Shown here in pieces: positions 51,970-60,378 of a stretch of DNA of 64,000 nt. The stretch lies in NCBI RefSeq assembly GCF_900115435.1, contig NZ_FOWK01000001.1:372001-436000 (forward strand), read 5' to 3'. The notes beneath the pieces were generated by a model, which was not told the origin of the DNA, ran no database searches, and saw only the letters and a list, made by a program, of their open reading frames with translations. The DNA is from Prevotella sp. tf2-5 (lineage in GTDB: Bacteria; Bacteroidota; Bacteroidia; Bacteroidales; Bacteroidaceae). Numbering within the stretch: position 1 is the stretch's first letter; each line of letters opens with the position of its first letter. The translations under genes were made by a program, and so were the position numbers.

Positions 51970-52305
51970 ATGCAAGAGACAAGACAGAATAAGATTGCGC
52001 GGTTGCTGCAGAAGGAATTGAGTGTTATTTTCCAGCAGCAGACTCGTTCGATGCATGGGGTCATGGTGAGTGTCACGAGAGTACGTGTGAGCCCTGACCT
52101 GAGCATCTGCACGGCGCACCTGAGTATCTTCCCCAGTGAGCGTGGCGAGGAGTTGATGGAGAACATCCATAAGAACGAGAAACAGATCCGGTATGAGTTG
52201 GGGACCAGGGTACGCCATCAGTTGCGTATCATCCCTGAGCTGCGTTTCTTCATTGACGACTCACTCGACTATATCGACCATATTGACGAGCTGTTGAAGA
52301 AGTGA
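51970..52305 (+). CDS. rbfA: Ribosome-binding factor A
   Basis: 111 residues from the ATG at 51970. It binds the 30S subunit and aids 16S rRNA 5'-end maturation. MQETRQNKIARLLQKELSVI, VMVSVTRVRVSPDLSICTAH and RIIPELRFFIDDSLDYIDHI are the normal RbfA landmarks (KH-type fold). A longer frame from 51901 would start upstream of the promoter and is rejected. It overlaps the permease gene by four bases. Confidence 0.92.
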   Translation: MQETRQNKIARLLQKELSVIFQQQTRSMHGVMVSVTRVRVSPDLSICTAHLSIFPSERGEELMENIHKNEKQIRYELGTRVRHQLRIIPELRFFIDDSLDYIDHIDELLKK

Positions 52306-53531
52306 ACTTCCCATTCTATATCGCCCGTCGCTACCTCTTCTCGAAGAAGAGCACCAACGCTATCAACGTGATCAGCGGCATCTCCGTCGTGGGAGTCGCC
52401 GTTGCCACGATGGCACTGGTGGTGACGCTCAGCGTGTTCAACGGGTTTCACGATATGGTAGCCTCCCTTTTCACGCAACTTGACCCACAAATAAAAATCA
52501 CACCAGCCAAGGGAAAGACGGTTGCCGCCGACGACTCACTGTTGACACGTATCCGTCAACTGCCGCAGGTGGATGTCGCCACAGAGGTGATGGAAGACCA
52601 GGCTCTTGCCGTCTATGGGGAGCGACAGGCTATGATTCAACTGAAGGGTGTGGAGGATAACTTCGACAAGTTGACGCATATCCGTGAGGTATTGGAGGGT
52701 GACGGTGACTTTGAGCTGCATGCCGCCGATATGTATTATGGCATCTTAGGTCTTGGCGTCGCCTACCAGCTGGGGACAGGCTATACCTACGAACGCCCTT
52801 TGAAGATCTATGCCCCTCGGAGGGAGGGTCAGCTCAACATGGCAAACCTGCAGGAAGGTTTCGTGGAGGATGAGCTGTACTCACCCGGTGTCCTGTTCAG
52901 TATCAAACAAGGGAAATACGACAAACGGTATATCATCACCTCCATCCATTTCACCCGTCATCTCTTTGACCAAGAGGGGATGCTCTCCTCCTTGGAGCTT
53001 CGTCTGAAAAACGGCAGTGACTTCGAGAAGGTGAAGGCAGAGATGCAGGAGATCGCCGGTGACCGTTTCGTGGTGCGTGACCGTTATGAGCAGCAGGAAG
53101 ACACCTTCCGCATCATGAAGATAGAGAAGCTCATGGCATATATCTTCCTCACCTTCATCCTTGTCATCGCTTGTTTTAATATCATCGGCAGTATCTCGAT
53201 GCTGATGATCGACAAGAAGAATGATGTGGTGACGCTGCGTAACTTGGGGGCTTCCGACAAGCAGATTGTCCATATCTTCTTGTTTGAGGGACGTATGATC
53301 TCAGCGATGGGAGCCGTCATCGGCATCGCCATCGGACTGTTCCTCTGTTGGCTGCAACAGCAATATGGTATTGTACGACTGGGACAGTCAGAGGGAGCGT
53401 TTATCATCGATGCCTATCCCGTCAGCGTACATCCGTGGGATATCATCCTCATCTTCTTCACCGTCCTCGCCGTAGGATTCCTCAGCGTATGGTATCCCGT
53501 ACGCTACTTTGCCAAACGACTATTAAACTAA
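52302..53531 (+). CDS. LolC/LolE-type ABC transporter permease
   Basis: 409 residues from a GTG in the GTGA overlap with the rbfA stop. One N-terminal membrane helix (INVISGISVVGVAVATMALV), a large periplasmic domain (about 45-270) and three C-terminal helices (IFLTFILVIACFNIIGSISM, MISAMGAVIGIAIGLFLCWL, DIILIFFTVLAVGFLSVWYP) give the FtsX/MacB-type fold of lipoprotein-releasing permeases. It should move lipoproteins from the inner membrane toward the outer membrane. The ATPase gene is not adjacent. Its 3' end overlaps murI, on the other strand, by nine bases. Confidence 0.88.
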   Translation: MNFPFYIARRYLFSKKSTNAINVISGISVVGVAVATMALVVTLSVFNGFHDMVASLFTQLDPQIKITPAKGKTVAADDSLLTRIRQLPQVDVATEVMEDQALAVYGERQAMIQLKGVEDNFDKLTHIREVLEGDGDFELHAADMYYGILGLGVAYQLGTGYTYERPLKIYAPRREGQLNMANLQEGFVEDELYSPGVLFSIKQGKYDKRYIITSIHFTRHLFDQEGMLSSLELRLKNGSDFEKVKAEMQEIAGDRFVVRDRYEQQEDTFRIMKIEKLMAYIFLTFILVIACFNIIGSISMLMIDKKNDVVTLRNLGASDKQIVHIFLFEGRMISAMGAVIGIAIGLFLCWLQQQYGIVRLGQSEGAFIIDAYPVSVHPWDIILIFFTVLAVGFLSVWYPVRYFAKRLLN

Positions 53532-54362
53532 CGTGATATTCTCCACCTCCACGGGTTCGTGGAGGAATATCTGTGCCTGTTCCTTGAACTTCTCAGGATT
53601 CTCTGTCGTGAGGTAATGGACCTCACCACCCTGGGTACAACGCTGTTCGATGTCAGGATGCCGGTGGAAATATTTCTGCAGCGCGTCAGCGACATATTCC
53701 CCCTGGGAGATGATACGGATGCCACGGGGAATGTATTTATGAATCTTAGGCAATAACAAAGGATAATGGGTACAGCCTAAGATAATGGTGTCAATCTCGG
53801 AGTCCATACGCAGGAGCTGGTCAATGCGTTTCTTCACGAAATAATCCGCACCAGGGGAGTCTGCCTCGTTATATTCCACCAGGGGAACCCAGAACGGACA
53901 GGCGACACCGCTGACGTGGATGTCCGGGAAGAACTTATGAATCTCCAGGTTATAGCTCTGGCTCCTAATGGTACCTTCCGTCGCAAAGATACCGACATGA
54001 CGGGAATGCGTCAGGGAACCGATGACCTCCGCCGTAGGACGGATGATACCTAACACACGACGCTGTGGGTCGAGGTTGGGGAGGTCATGTTCCTGGATAG
54101 TACGTAACGCCTTCGCGGACGCGGTGTTACATCCTAAGATCACGAGGTGGCAGCCCATCTCAAAAAGACGGGTGACCGCCTGGCGGGTAAACTCATAGAC
54201 CACATCAAAGGAACGGGTACCATAGGGGGCACGGGCATTGTCACCCAAGTAGAGGTAGTCATACTGGGGTAACAACTGGCGGATACCATGTAAGATGGTC
54301 AGACCGCCATAGCCACTGTCGAAGATACCAATAGGTCCTGGTTTACTCGGAAACATGGTCAT
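53523..54362 (-). CDS. murI: Glutamate racemase
   Basis: 279 residues. Makes D-glutamate for peptidoglycan. GPIGIFDSGYGGLTILHGIR, LGDNARAPYGTRS, VILGCNTASAKALRTI (first catalytic Cys) and IILGCTHYPLLLPKI (second Cys with His) are all present. It follows the OmpH/Skp gene by two bases, so both are one transcript. Confidence 0.95.
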   Translation of the reverse strand: MTMFPSKPGPIGIFDSGYGGLTILHGIRQLLPQYDYLYLGDNARAPYGTRSFDVVYEFTRQAVTRLFEMGCHLVILGCNTASAKALRTIQEHDLPNLDPQRRVLGIIRPTAEVIGSLTHSRHVGIFATEGTIRSQSYNLEIHKFFPDIHVSGVACPFWVPLVEYNEADSPGADYFVKKRIDQLLRMDSEIDTIILGCTHYPLLLPKIHKYIPRGIRIISQGEYVADALQKYFHRHPDIEQRCTQGGEVHYLTTENPEKFKEQAQIFLHEPVEVENITLV

Positions 54363-54364
54363 CG

Positions 54365-54880
54365 TTAACGTAACGCGTCTTTCACTGCATCTGTCACATC
54401 CTCACCCATCGTGATATTCATCCACGGCATGGCGTTCTGGTCTGTATTGAGGATAAAGGCGAGACCACGGGAGCTGCCCACACGAGCCAAAGCATCAGCA
54501 AGACGTGTCTTCAACGGCTGCAAAGCCCTCTCCCTGGCTTCCGCCAAGAGACGCTGACTCTCCTTCTTGAAAGCGATATTCTTGTCAAGCAACTCCTGAA
54601 GCTCGGTCTGACGCTTCTGTAAGATGGTCTGCGGGAAGTCACGCTGACCGTCCAGAAACTCCTCATATTTCTTGTTAAACTCGTCTTCCACACGTTTCTG
54701 CTCTGCGGCATACTGCTCCTGCAACTGTGCCATGTTTGTCTCTACAAGGGCATAATCACTCATAGACTGGAGCACAGCAGAATAGCTGAGGAACCCAAAC
54801 TTCAGTACTGCGGTCTCTGACTGTGCAGACACAGCGAGCTGCATACATGTCATGACCAAAAGGAAAGCAACTTTCTTCAT
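54365..54880 (-). CDS. OmpH/Skp-family periplasmic chaperone
   Basis: 171 residues from the ATG at 54880 (MKKVAFLLVMTCMQLAVSAQ signal peptide). The body is a long coiled coil (NMAQLQEQYAAEQKRVEDEF, NKKYEEFLDGQRDFPQTILQ, KRQTELQELLDKN). The C-terminus VGSSRGLAFILNTDQNAMPW matches OmpH. Skp-like proteins hold outer-membrane proteins soluble in the periplasm. A longer start at 54931 falls inside a hairpin and is rejected. A paralogue is cut by the window end at 63659. Confidence 0.88.
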   Translation of the reverse strand: MKKVAFLLVMTCMQLAVSAQSETAVLKFGFLSYSAVLQSMSDYALVETNMAQLQEQYAAEQKRVEDEFNKKYEEFLDGQRDFPQTILQKRQTELQELLDKNIAFKKESQRLLAEARERALQPLKTRLADALARVGSSRGLAFILNTDQNAMPWMNITMGEDVTDAVKDALR

Positions 54881-54898
54881 ATTCGTTTTTGAGTTAAT

Positions 54899-54928
54899 AG
54901 GAGGGCGTGTCGTCTGGCACACCCTCCT
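54899..54928 (-). terminator. Hairpin between ackA and the OmpH gene
   Basis: AGGAGGG pairs with CCCTCCT and GTG with CAC around a short loop. It lies 24 bases past the ackA stop. There is no T tract on the minus strand. Confidence 0.5.
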
Positions 54929-54952
54929 CATGTTATTGTCGTAGGGAAACCC

Positions 54953-56146
54953 TTACTTCAACAGGTTCATCGTGTCAGTGGCAATCATCAACTCCTCATC
55001 AGTAGGAATGACAACCACTTTCACCTTAGAGTCATCGGCGGAGATCACAGCCTCCTCACCACGGACATTGTTCTTCGACGCGTCGAACTTGATGCCAAGG
55101 AACTCCATGTCCTTGCATACCTCGGCACGCATGCTCACCTGGTTCTCACCAACACCAGCGGTGAAGACGACAACATCCAGACCACCCATAGCGGCAGCAT
55201 AGGCGCCAATGTACTTCTTGATACGGTAGAAATACATATCCTGTGCTAGTTTGGCACGCTCGTCACCACTCTTGGCGGCATTCTCGACATCACGCATGTC
55301 ACTGGAACCGCCTGTGATACCGGCTACACCACTCTTCTTGTTGAGCAGGTTAGACATACCGTCAGCGTCCAGTCCGAGTTTCTTCTCGATGAAAGTCACG
55401 GCACCACCGTCAATATCACCGGCACGGGTACCCATCACCAGTCCCTCAAGGGGTGTAAGACCCATAGAGGTGTCGATACACTTACCATCTTTCACGGCAG
55501 CGATAGAGCCACCATTACCCACGTGACAGGTCACCATCTTCGTACCCTCCGCAGGGATACCGAGGAACTCACAGGCACGTGCTGACACATAACGGTGAGA
55601 GGTACCATGGAAACCATAACGACGGATACCATATTTCTGATACAGCTCGAAAGGAATGGCATACATATAAGCCTTGGGGGGCATCGTCTGATGGAAAGCA
55701 GTGTCAAACACACCGACCTGAGGCAGTCCAGGCATCAGCTCCTTCACGGCATTCACACCCTTCAGGTTGGCGGGGTTATGCAGCGGTGCCAGATCGGAAC
55801 ACTCCTCAAAAGCCTTCAACACCTCGTCAGTCAGGATGACAGACTTGTTGAACTTCTCACCGCCATGCACCATACGGTGACCAACGGCATCAATCTCCTT
55901 CAAGTCTTTGATCACACCAATCTCCGGATCTGTCAACAGCGAGAAGATAAACTTCACACCCTCTGTATGCTCAGGGATGTCATGCATGATCTGTTTCTTC
56001 TCACCATTGGCGAGCTTCACCTTCACAAAGGCACCGTCCAAGCCTACACGCTCAGCACCACCTGACGTCATCACACTCTTGTCGTCCATGTTGTACAATG
56101 CGTACTTGATAGAGGACGAACCACAGTTTAATACTAATATCTTCAT
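54953..56146 (-). CDS. ackA: Acetate kinase
   Basis: 397 residues from the ATG at 56146 (MKILVLNCGSSSIKYALYN). Makes ATP and acetate from acetyl phosphate. VFDTAFHQTMPPKAYMYAIP, YGFHGTSHRYVSARACEFLG, VTCHVGNGGSIAAVKDGKCI and DTSMGLTPLEGLVMGTRAGD are the ASKHA-fold motifs. It starts 22 bases after pta; the pair forms the acetate fermentation branch. Confidence 0.96.
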   Translation of the reverse strand: MKILVLNCGSSSIKYALYNMDDKSVMTSGGAERVGLDGAFVKVKLANGEKKQIMHDIPEHTEGVKFIFSLLTDPEIGVIKDLKEIDAVGHRMVHGGEKFNKSVILTDEVLKAFEECSDLAPLHNPANLKGVNAVKELMPGLPQVGVFDTAFHQTMPPKAYMYAIPFELYQKYGIRRYGFHGTSHRYVSARACEFLGIPAEGTKMVTCHVGNGGSIAAVKDGKCIDTSMGLTPLEGLVMGTRAGDIDGGAVTFIEKKLGLDADGMSNLLNKKSGVAGITGGSSDMRDVENAAKSGDERAKLAQDMYFYRIKKYIGAYAAAMGGLDVVVFTAGVGENQVSMRAEVCKDMEFLGIKFDASKNNVRGEEAVISADDSKVKVVVIPTDEELMIATDTMNLLK

Positions 56147-56168
56147 AACTTCAATTCTGTTAGTCGCT

Positions 56169-57179
56169 TCATTTCTTTGCGTCCATAGCCTGACAGGCGG
56201 TAATGGCAACCATATAATAGATATCCTCTACGGAGCAGCCGCGAGACAGGTCGTTGACAGGACGTGCGATACCCTGCAGGATAGGACCAATGGCTATGGC
56301 ATCACCTAAGCGCTGTACGAGTTTATAACCGATATTACCTACCTCCAGGTTAGGGAATACGAGGACGTTTGCCTTACCTGCGATCTCTGAGCCAGGGGCT
56401 TTCTTGGCACCGACACCAGGAACAAGGGCGGCATCAGCCTGCAACTCTCCGTCAATCTTCAGAGACGGATCCAGTTCCTTGGCAAGTTTCGTTGCCTCTA
56501 TCACCTTATCCACCACCTCATGCTTGGCACTTCCCTTGGTGGAGAAGCTCAGCATGGCAACACGGGGATCTGCAAAACCTGCCACTGACTTAGCGGTCTG
56601 TGCCGTACATACGGCAATCTGACTGAGCTGGGCGGCATCCGGCATAGGAGTCACTGCCACGTCACCGATTACCAACACACCATTCTCACCATATTGAGGC
56701 TGCTTGGAAATCAACAGCATACCACCGCTGACACAGGTGATGCCAGGAGCGCATTTGATGATCTGCAAGGCAGGACGCAGGGTGTCACCTGTGGTAGAGA
56801 GGGCACCGCTGATCTGACCGTCAGCACCTTCCGTCTTGATAATCATACAACCAAGATACAAGGGGTTCTTCACTAGTTTGCGAGCTTCCTCGATAGTCAT
56901 ACCCTTTGACTTACGAAGCTCTGCGAGCTTCTCTGCAAGTTCCTCACTCTTCTCGAAATTCTCCGGGTCAATCAAAGTCGCCTTATCAATGTTTGTCAAT
57001 CCTTTCTCCTTGGCAAGAGCATGTACCTTGTCAGGGTTACCAATCAGGATGATGTCTGCGATGTCGTCAGCCAATACCTTGTCGGCTGCACAAAGGGTGC
57101 GCTCCTCTTCTGCTTCCGGGAGCACGATGCGCTGCTTGTTTGCCTTAGCACGCGCTACGATTTGACTTAATAAATCCAT
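56169..57179 (-). CDS. pta: Phosphate acetyltransferase
   Basis: 336 residues from the ATG at 57179 (MDLLSQIVARAKANKQRIVL). Converts acetyl-CoA and phosphate to acetyl phosphate. PEAEEERTLCAADKVL, GQISGALSTTGDTLRPALQI, MPDAAQLSQIAVCTAQTAKS and the C-terminal VFPNLEVGNIGYKLVQRLGD identify the short, catalytic-domain-only Pta. Its promoter is a heptamer-array type (57223-57266). Confidence 0.95.
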   Translation of the reverse strand: MDLLSQIVARAKANKQRIVLPEAEEERTLCAADKVLADDIADIILIGNPDKVHALAKEKGLTNIDKATLIDPENFEKSEELAEKLAELRKSKGMTIEEARKLVKNPLYLGCMIIKTEGADGQISGALSTTGDTLRPALQIIKCAPGITCVSGGMLLISKQPQYGENGVLVIGDVAVTPMPDAAQLSQIAVCTAQTAKSVAGFADPRVAMLSFSTKGSAKHEVVDKVIEATKLAKELDPSLKIDGELQADAALVPGVGAKKAPGSEIAGKANVLVFPNLEVGNIGYKLVQRLGDAIAIGPILQGIARPVNDLSRGCSVEDIYYMVAITACQAMDAKK

Positions 57180-57222
57180 AGTTTGTTTTATTATTATTAG
57201 TTTTAAGATATATACTGAATTG

Positions 57223-57266
57223 CAAAGATACAAAAAAACTCTAAACTCTAAACGCTAAACTCTAAA
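57223..57266 (-). promoter_or_regulatory. Heptamer-array promoter of pta
   Basis: On the minus strand: TTTAGAG, TTTAGCG, TTTAGAG, TTTAGAG, then TTTTTTTG and TATCTTTG. It is identical, except for one base in the second unit, to the murF promoter at 58961-59004. A TTT of the array stands 19 bases before the -7 element. Confidence 0.8.
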
Positions 57267-57280
57267 CTTTTAATATATAT

Positions 57281-58054
57281 TTACATCAATTCTTTCGTGA
57301 GGATACTCTCCAATTTCTCCGCGGTCAGACGAATCTGCAGGTTAGACTTGATCGCTACGGTGATACCGCCCGTCTCCTCACTCACCACGATGGCGACACA
57401 ATCGGACTCCTGTGAGATACCTAATGCCGCACGGTGTCGCAAACCCAGTTCCTTGGGAATGTCCAGATTATGACTGACGGGGAGGATGCAACCTGCCGCC
57501 TTGATACGTCGTTTGGAGATAATCATCGCACCGTCATGCAACGGAGAGTTCTTGAAGAAGATGTTCTCGATGAGTTGCTGACTGATGATGGCCTCTATCC
57601 GCTCACCAGTAGCCACCACATCATCTAACGGCATATTACGCTCAAAGACGATCAAAGCACCGATTTTACGTCTACTCATACCCATACATGCCATCACTAC
57701 CGGCATGATGGTCTGTTTCAGTTCCTCGCTATTTGCTGTTTTACTCTTTCCCAACAAACGAGTCAGCATTCGCATACGTTCATGAGCACCCAGATTATAG
57801 AGGAACTTTCGAATGTCTTCTTGGAACAGGATAATCAGACCTATCACACCCACGCTGACCAGTTTGTCCATGATGGCACCCAACAGGCGCATCTCCAATA
57901 CCTGAGACACCACCAGCCATAACACGATGAAAATCATGATTCCCATGAACACATTCAAGGAACGCGACTCTTTCATCAGCCTGTAGATGTAATACAACAT
58001 CATGGCGACGAGGACGATATCGATAATATCTTTGATGCCTAACTCTACTATCAT
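57281..58054 (-). CDS. cdaA: Diadenylate cyclase, CdaA type
   Basis: 257 residues. Three N-terminal membrane helices (about 8-80), then the DAC domain with NSPLHDGAMIISKRRIKAA (DGA motif) and ELGLRHRAALGISQESD (RHR motif), which bind ATP and metal. It makes cyclic di-AMP from two ATP. It follows folP by one base on the same strand, whereas in Firmicutes cdaA stands with cdaR and glmM. The N-terminus MIVELGIKDIIDIVLVAMML is normal for the family. Confidence 0.94.
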   Translation of the reverse strand: MIVELGIKDIIDIVLVAMMLYYIYRLMKESRSLNVFMGIMIFIVLWLVVSQVLEMRLLGAIMDKLVSVGVIGLIILFQEDIRKFLYNLGAHERMRMLTRLLGKSKTANSEELKQTIMPVVMACMGMSRRKIGALIVFERNMPLDDVVATGERIEAIISQQLIENIFFKNSPLHDGAMIISKRRIKAAGCILPVSHNLDIPKELGLRHRAALGISQESDCVAIVVSEETGGITVAIKSNLQIRLTAEKLESILTKELM

Positions 58055-58055
58055 A

Positions 58056-58853
58056 CTACTCGCTCAATTTTAACCGCTCAACTAACGCAACACACTCCAC
58101 GGCTTCCCTCACATCATGGACACGCAGAATACTGGCACCCTTCTGCAAAGCGATGGTGTTCAGTACGGTCGTACCATTCATCGCTTCTCCTGGTTCACAT
58201 GCCAACGCCTTATATATCATCGACTTACGGGAGACACCCGCCAATACAGGAAGTCCGATAACGGATAACCGTTCCAGCTGCATCATCACCTCGTAATTCT
58301 GCTCCAAGGTCTTACCAAAGCCAAAGCCTGGGTCGAGGATAATGTCTTTCTGACCGTATGAGCGCAACTCATCCACCTCACGGGCAAAATGAAGCAGCAT
58401 TTCACGAATGGTCGGCTGAACAGACATTAATATATAGGGTACACCCAGGCGCGCTACCATACGGAACATCTTCGCATCAGCACCTTCCGACACGTCATTG
58501 ATGATATCCACACCGTATTCCTCAACAACCATACGCGCCACATCAGGACGGAAAGTGTCCACACTGACCACTGCCTCTGGAGCCTCACGACGGATAATGG
58601 CAAGAGCAAAACGCAGACGCTCCATCTCCTCTGCTTCCGTAACCGGCTCACTTCCCGGACGTGTAGAGCAGGCACCCACATCAATGATGCTGCCTCCCTC
58701 TTGCAGAATCTGTTTGGTTCGCAAGGCAATATCCGTCGCCGTCTGCTGACGACTTTCCGCATAGAATGAGTCAGGCGTCACATTCAGGATACCCATCACC
58801 TGTGGGGTGCTGAGTTCTAATAATCGTCCGTTACAGTTCAGTGTGTACTCCAT
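58056..58853 (-). CDS. folP: Dihydropteroate synthase
   Basis: 265 residues. Condenses p-aminobenzoate with the pterin diphosphate in folate synthesis. VMGILNVTPDSFY, IDVGACSTRPGSEPV, VSVDTFRPDVARMV, IILDPGFGFGKTLEQNYEVM, AGVSRKSMI and the final LRVHDVREAVE are all present. The ATG lies eight bases after the -7 promoter element, so the transcript starts almost at the codon. Confidence 0.95.
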   Translation of the reverse strand: MEYTLNCNGRLLELSTPQVMGILNVTPDSFYAESRQQTATDIALRTKQILQEGGSIIDVGACSTRPGSEPVTEAEEMERLRFALAIIRREAPEAVVSVDTFRPDVARMVVEEYGVDIINDVSEGADAKMFRMVARLGVPYILMSVQPTIREMLLHFAREVDELRSYGQKDIILDPGFGFGKTLEQNYEVMMQLERLSVIGLPVLAGVSRKSMIYKALACEPGEAMNGTTVLNTIALQKGASILRVHDVREAVECVALVERLKLSE

Positions 58854-58861
58854 ATTTTTTG

Positions 58862-58892
58862 CAAAGATACGAAAAATCGAAAGCAGAACAAA
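58862..58892 (-). promoter_or_regulatory. Promoter of folP-cdaA
   Basis: Minus strand TTTG (58889-58892), 19 bases, TATCTTTG (58862-58869). A second TATCTTTG in the same context lies at 58945-58952, with the heptamer array of the murF promoter just upstream of it. Confidence 0.8.
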
Positions 58893-58960
58893 AAGAATTT
58901 ATTCTTTTTTTATGCTGAGATGGAGTATCTTCGTCTTTTTATGACAAAGATACGAAAAAG

Positions 58961-59004
58961 TTTAGAGTTTAGAGTTTAGAGTTTAGAGTTTTTTTGTATC
59001 TTTG
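58961..59004 (+). promoter_or_regulatory. Heptamer-array promoter of murF
   Basis: Four exact TTTAGAG units (58961-58988), TTTTTTTG, then TATCTTTG (58997-59004) followed by C. The ATG is 21 bases further. It rules out the earlier TTG start. Confidence 0.8.
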
Positions 59005-59025
59005 CGTCAAAATCATAAAATAACA

Positions 59026-60378
59026 ATGGATATTAAGGAACTTTATAAACTTTACCAGCAGCATCCATGTATTACCACCGACTCAAGGAACTGCCCAGAG
59101 GGTAGTATCTTCCTCGCCCTGAAAGGTGAGTCGTTCAATGGTAATCAATTCGCTGTACAGGCTTTGGAGAAAGGCTGCGCTTATGCCATCGTGGATGAAG
59201 CCCCCTCCAACGCTCAACCCTCAACGCTCAACGCTCAACTCATACTGGTCGATGACTGTCTGCAAACCTACAAGGACCTGGCACGGGAACACCGTCGTCA
59301 GTTTGACATCCCTGTTATCGGTATCACGGGCACCAACGGCAAGACGACGACCAAGGAACTCATCCGTGCCGTCCTGTCAGAGTGTTACAACGTGATGGCT
59401 ACAGAGGGTAATTTCAACAACGATGTGGGAGTGCCCAAAACCTTATTCCGTTTGAATGAGGATCATGATATCGCCGTCGTGGAGATGGGAGCCTCACATC
59501 CCGGAGACATCAAGACACTGGTAGAGACTGCAGAGCCGACTAGTGGACTCATCACGAATGTTGGACGTGCCCATCTGTTGGGATTCGGCTCCTTCGAAGG
59601 GGTCTGCAAGACCAAGGGAGAACTGTATGACTTCCTGATCGGCCACGACTGTCCCCTTTTCGTCAATCGTGACAACGAGCATCTGATGAAAATGGTGAAG
59701 GAAAGAGGGGAAAGAGGAGTTCAGCCTGATATCTATTACTATGGACAGAGTGACTCCAAGGACATCCTGATTCGTGGTGAGGTCATCAGTTGTGCTCCCT
59801 TCCTGAAGTTCCGCTGGCGGGAGCAGGATGCCGATGCTGACTATACCTCTGAGTGGATGGAGGTACAGACTCATCTCATCGGAGCCTACAACCTCGACAA
59901 CATGCTTGCCGCCATCACTATCGGCTATGTGAATAACATACCTTTTGAGCAGATCAACCACGCCTTAGAGAATTATATCCCCTCGAACAACCGCAGTCAG
60001 ATGACGGTGACAGAGCATAACCATCTTGTTGTGGATGCTTATAACGCCAATCCTACGAGTATGAAGGCTGCCATCGACAACTTCAAACTGATGGACGTAC
60101 CGCATAAGATGGCGATTATCGGAAAGATGGGTGAACTGGGCGATGTTGTTGAAGAGGAGCATCAGAAGGTTGTCGATATGCTGACCGATGCTCATTTCGA
60201 AGAGGTATGGCTGGTAGGTGAGGAGTTCCAAAACATCCCTTGTAACTTCCGTAAGTTCAAGGATGTCGAGGAAGTCAAAGAAGCGATAGCCGCTAACAGC
60301 CAGACGCTAACCGGCAAATACATCCTCATCAAAGGCTCAAACAGTAATAAACTCTTCCAATTGCCAGAACTGCTATGA
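59026..60378 (+). CDS. murF: UDP-N-acetylmuramoyl-tripeptide--D-alanyl-D-alanine ligase
   Basis: 450 residues. Adds D-Ala-D-Ala to the muropeptide precursor in the cytoplasm. VIGITGTNGKTTTKELIRAV (P-loop), EGNFNNDVGVPKTLFRL, VVEMGASHPGDIKTLVE and VVDAYNANPTSMKAAIDNF are the Mur ligase motifs. Between residues about 59 and 72 an inserted stretch (APSNAQPSTLNAQL) is encoded by a 7-bp-period array (59204-59238) and looks foreign to the family. It ends in a four-base overlap with the next gene. Confidence 0.95.
   Translation: MDIKELYKLYQQHPCITTDSRNCPEGSIFLALKGESFNGNQFAVQALEKGCAYAIVDEAPSNAQPSTLNAQLILVDDCLQTYKDLAREHRRQFDIPVIGITGTNGKTTTKELIRAVLSECYNVMATEGNFNNDVGVPKTLFRLNEDHDIAVVEMGASHPGDIKTLVETAEPTSGLITNVGRAHLLGFGSFEGVCKTKGELYDFLIGHDCPLFVNRDNEHLMKMVKERGERGVQPDIYYYGQSDSKDILIRGEVISCAPFLKFRWREQDADADYTSEWMEVQTHLIGAYNLDNMLAAITIGYVNNIPFEQINHALENYIPSNNRSQMTVTEHNHLVVDAYNANPTSMKAAIDNFKLMDVPHKMAIIGKMGELGDVVEEEHQKVVDMLTDAHFEEVWLVGEEFQNIPCNFRKFKDVEEVKEAIAANSQTLTGKYILIKGSNSNKLFQLPELL
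59204..59238. repeat. 7-bp array inside murF
   Basis: Units CCTCCAA, CGCTCAA, CCCTCAA, CGCTCAA, CGCTCAA, five in a row without spacing, read in frame. Five units are 35 bases, so neighbouring bases complete the frame. Confidence 0.85.

Noticed and set aside
57281..58054. Link between the cyclic di-AMP synthase and the caspase cluster as a CBASS-like defence system
   Set aside because: cdaA is a membrane housekeeping type cotranscribed with folP and lies more than 5 kb from the cluster, whose proteins are exported.
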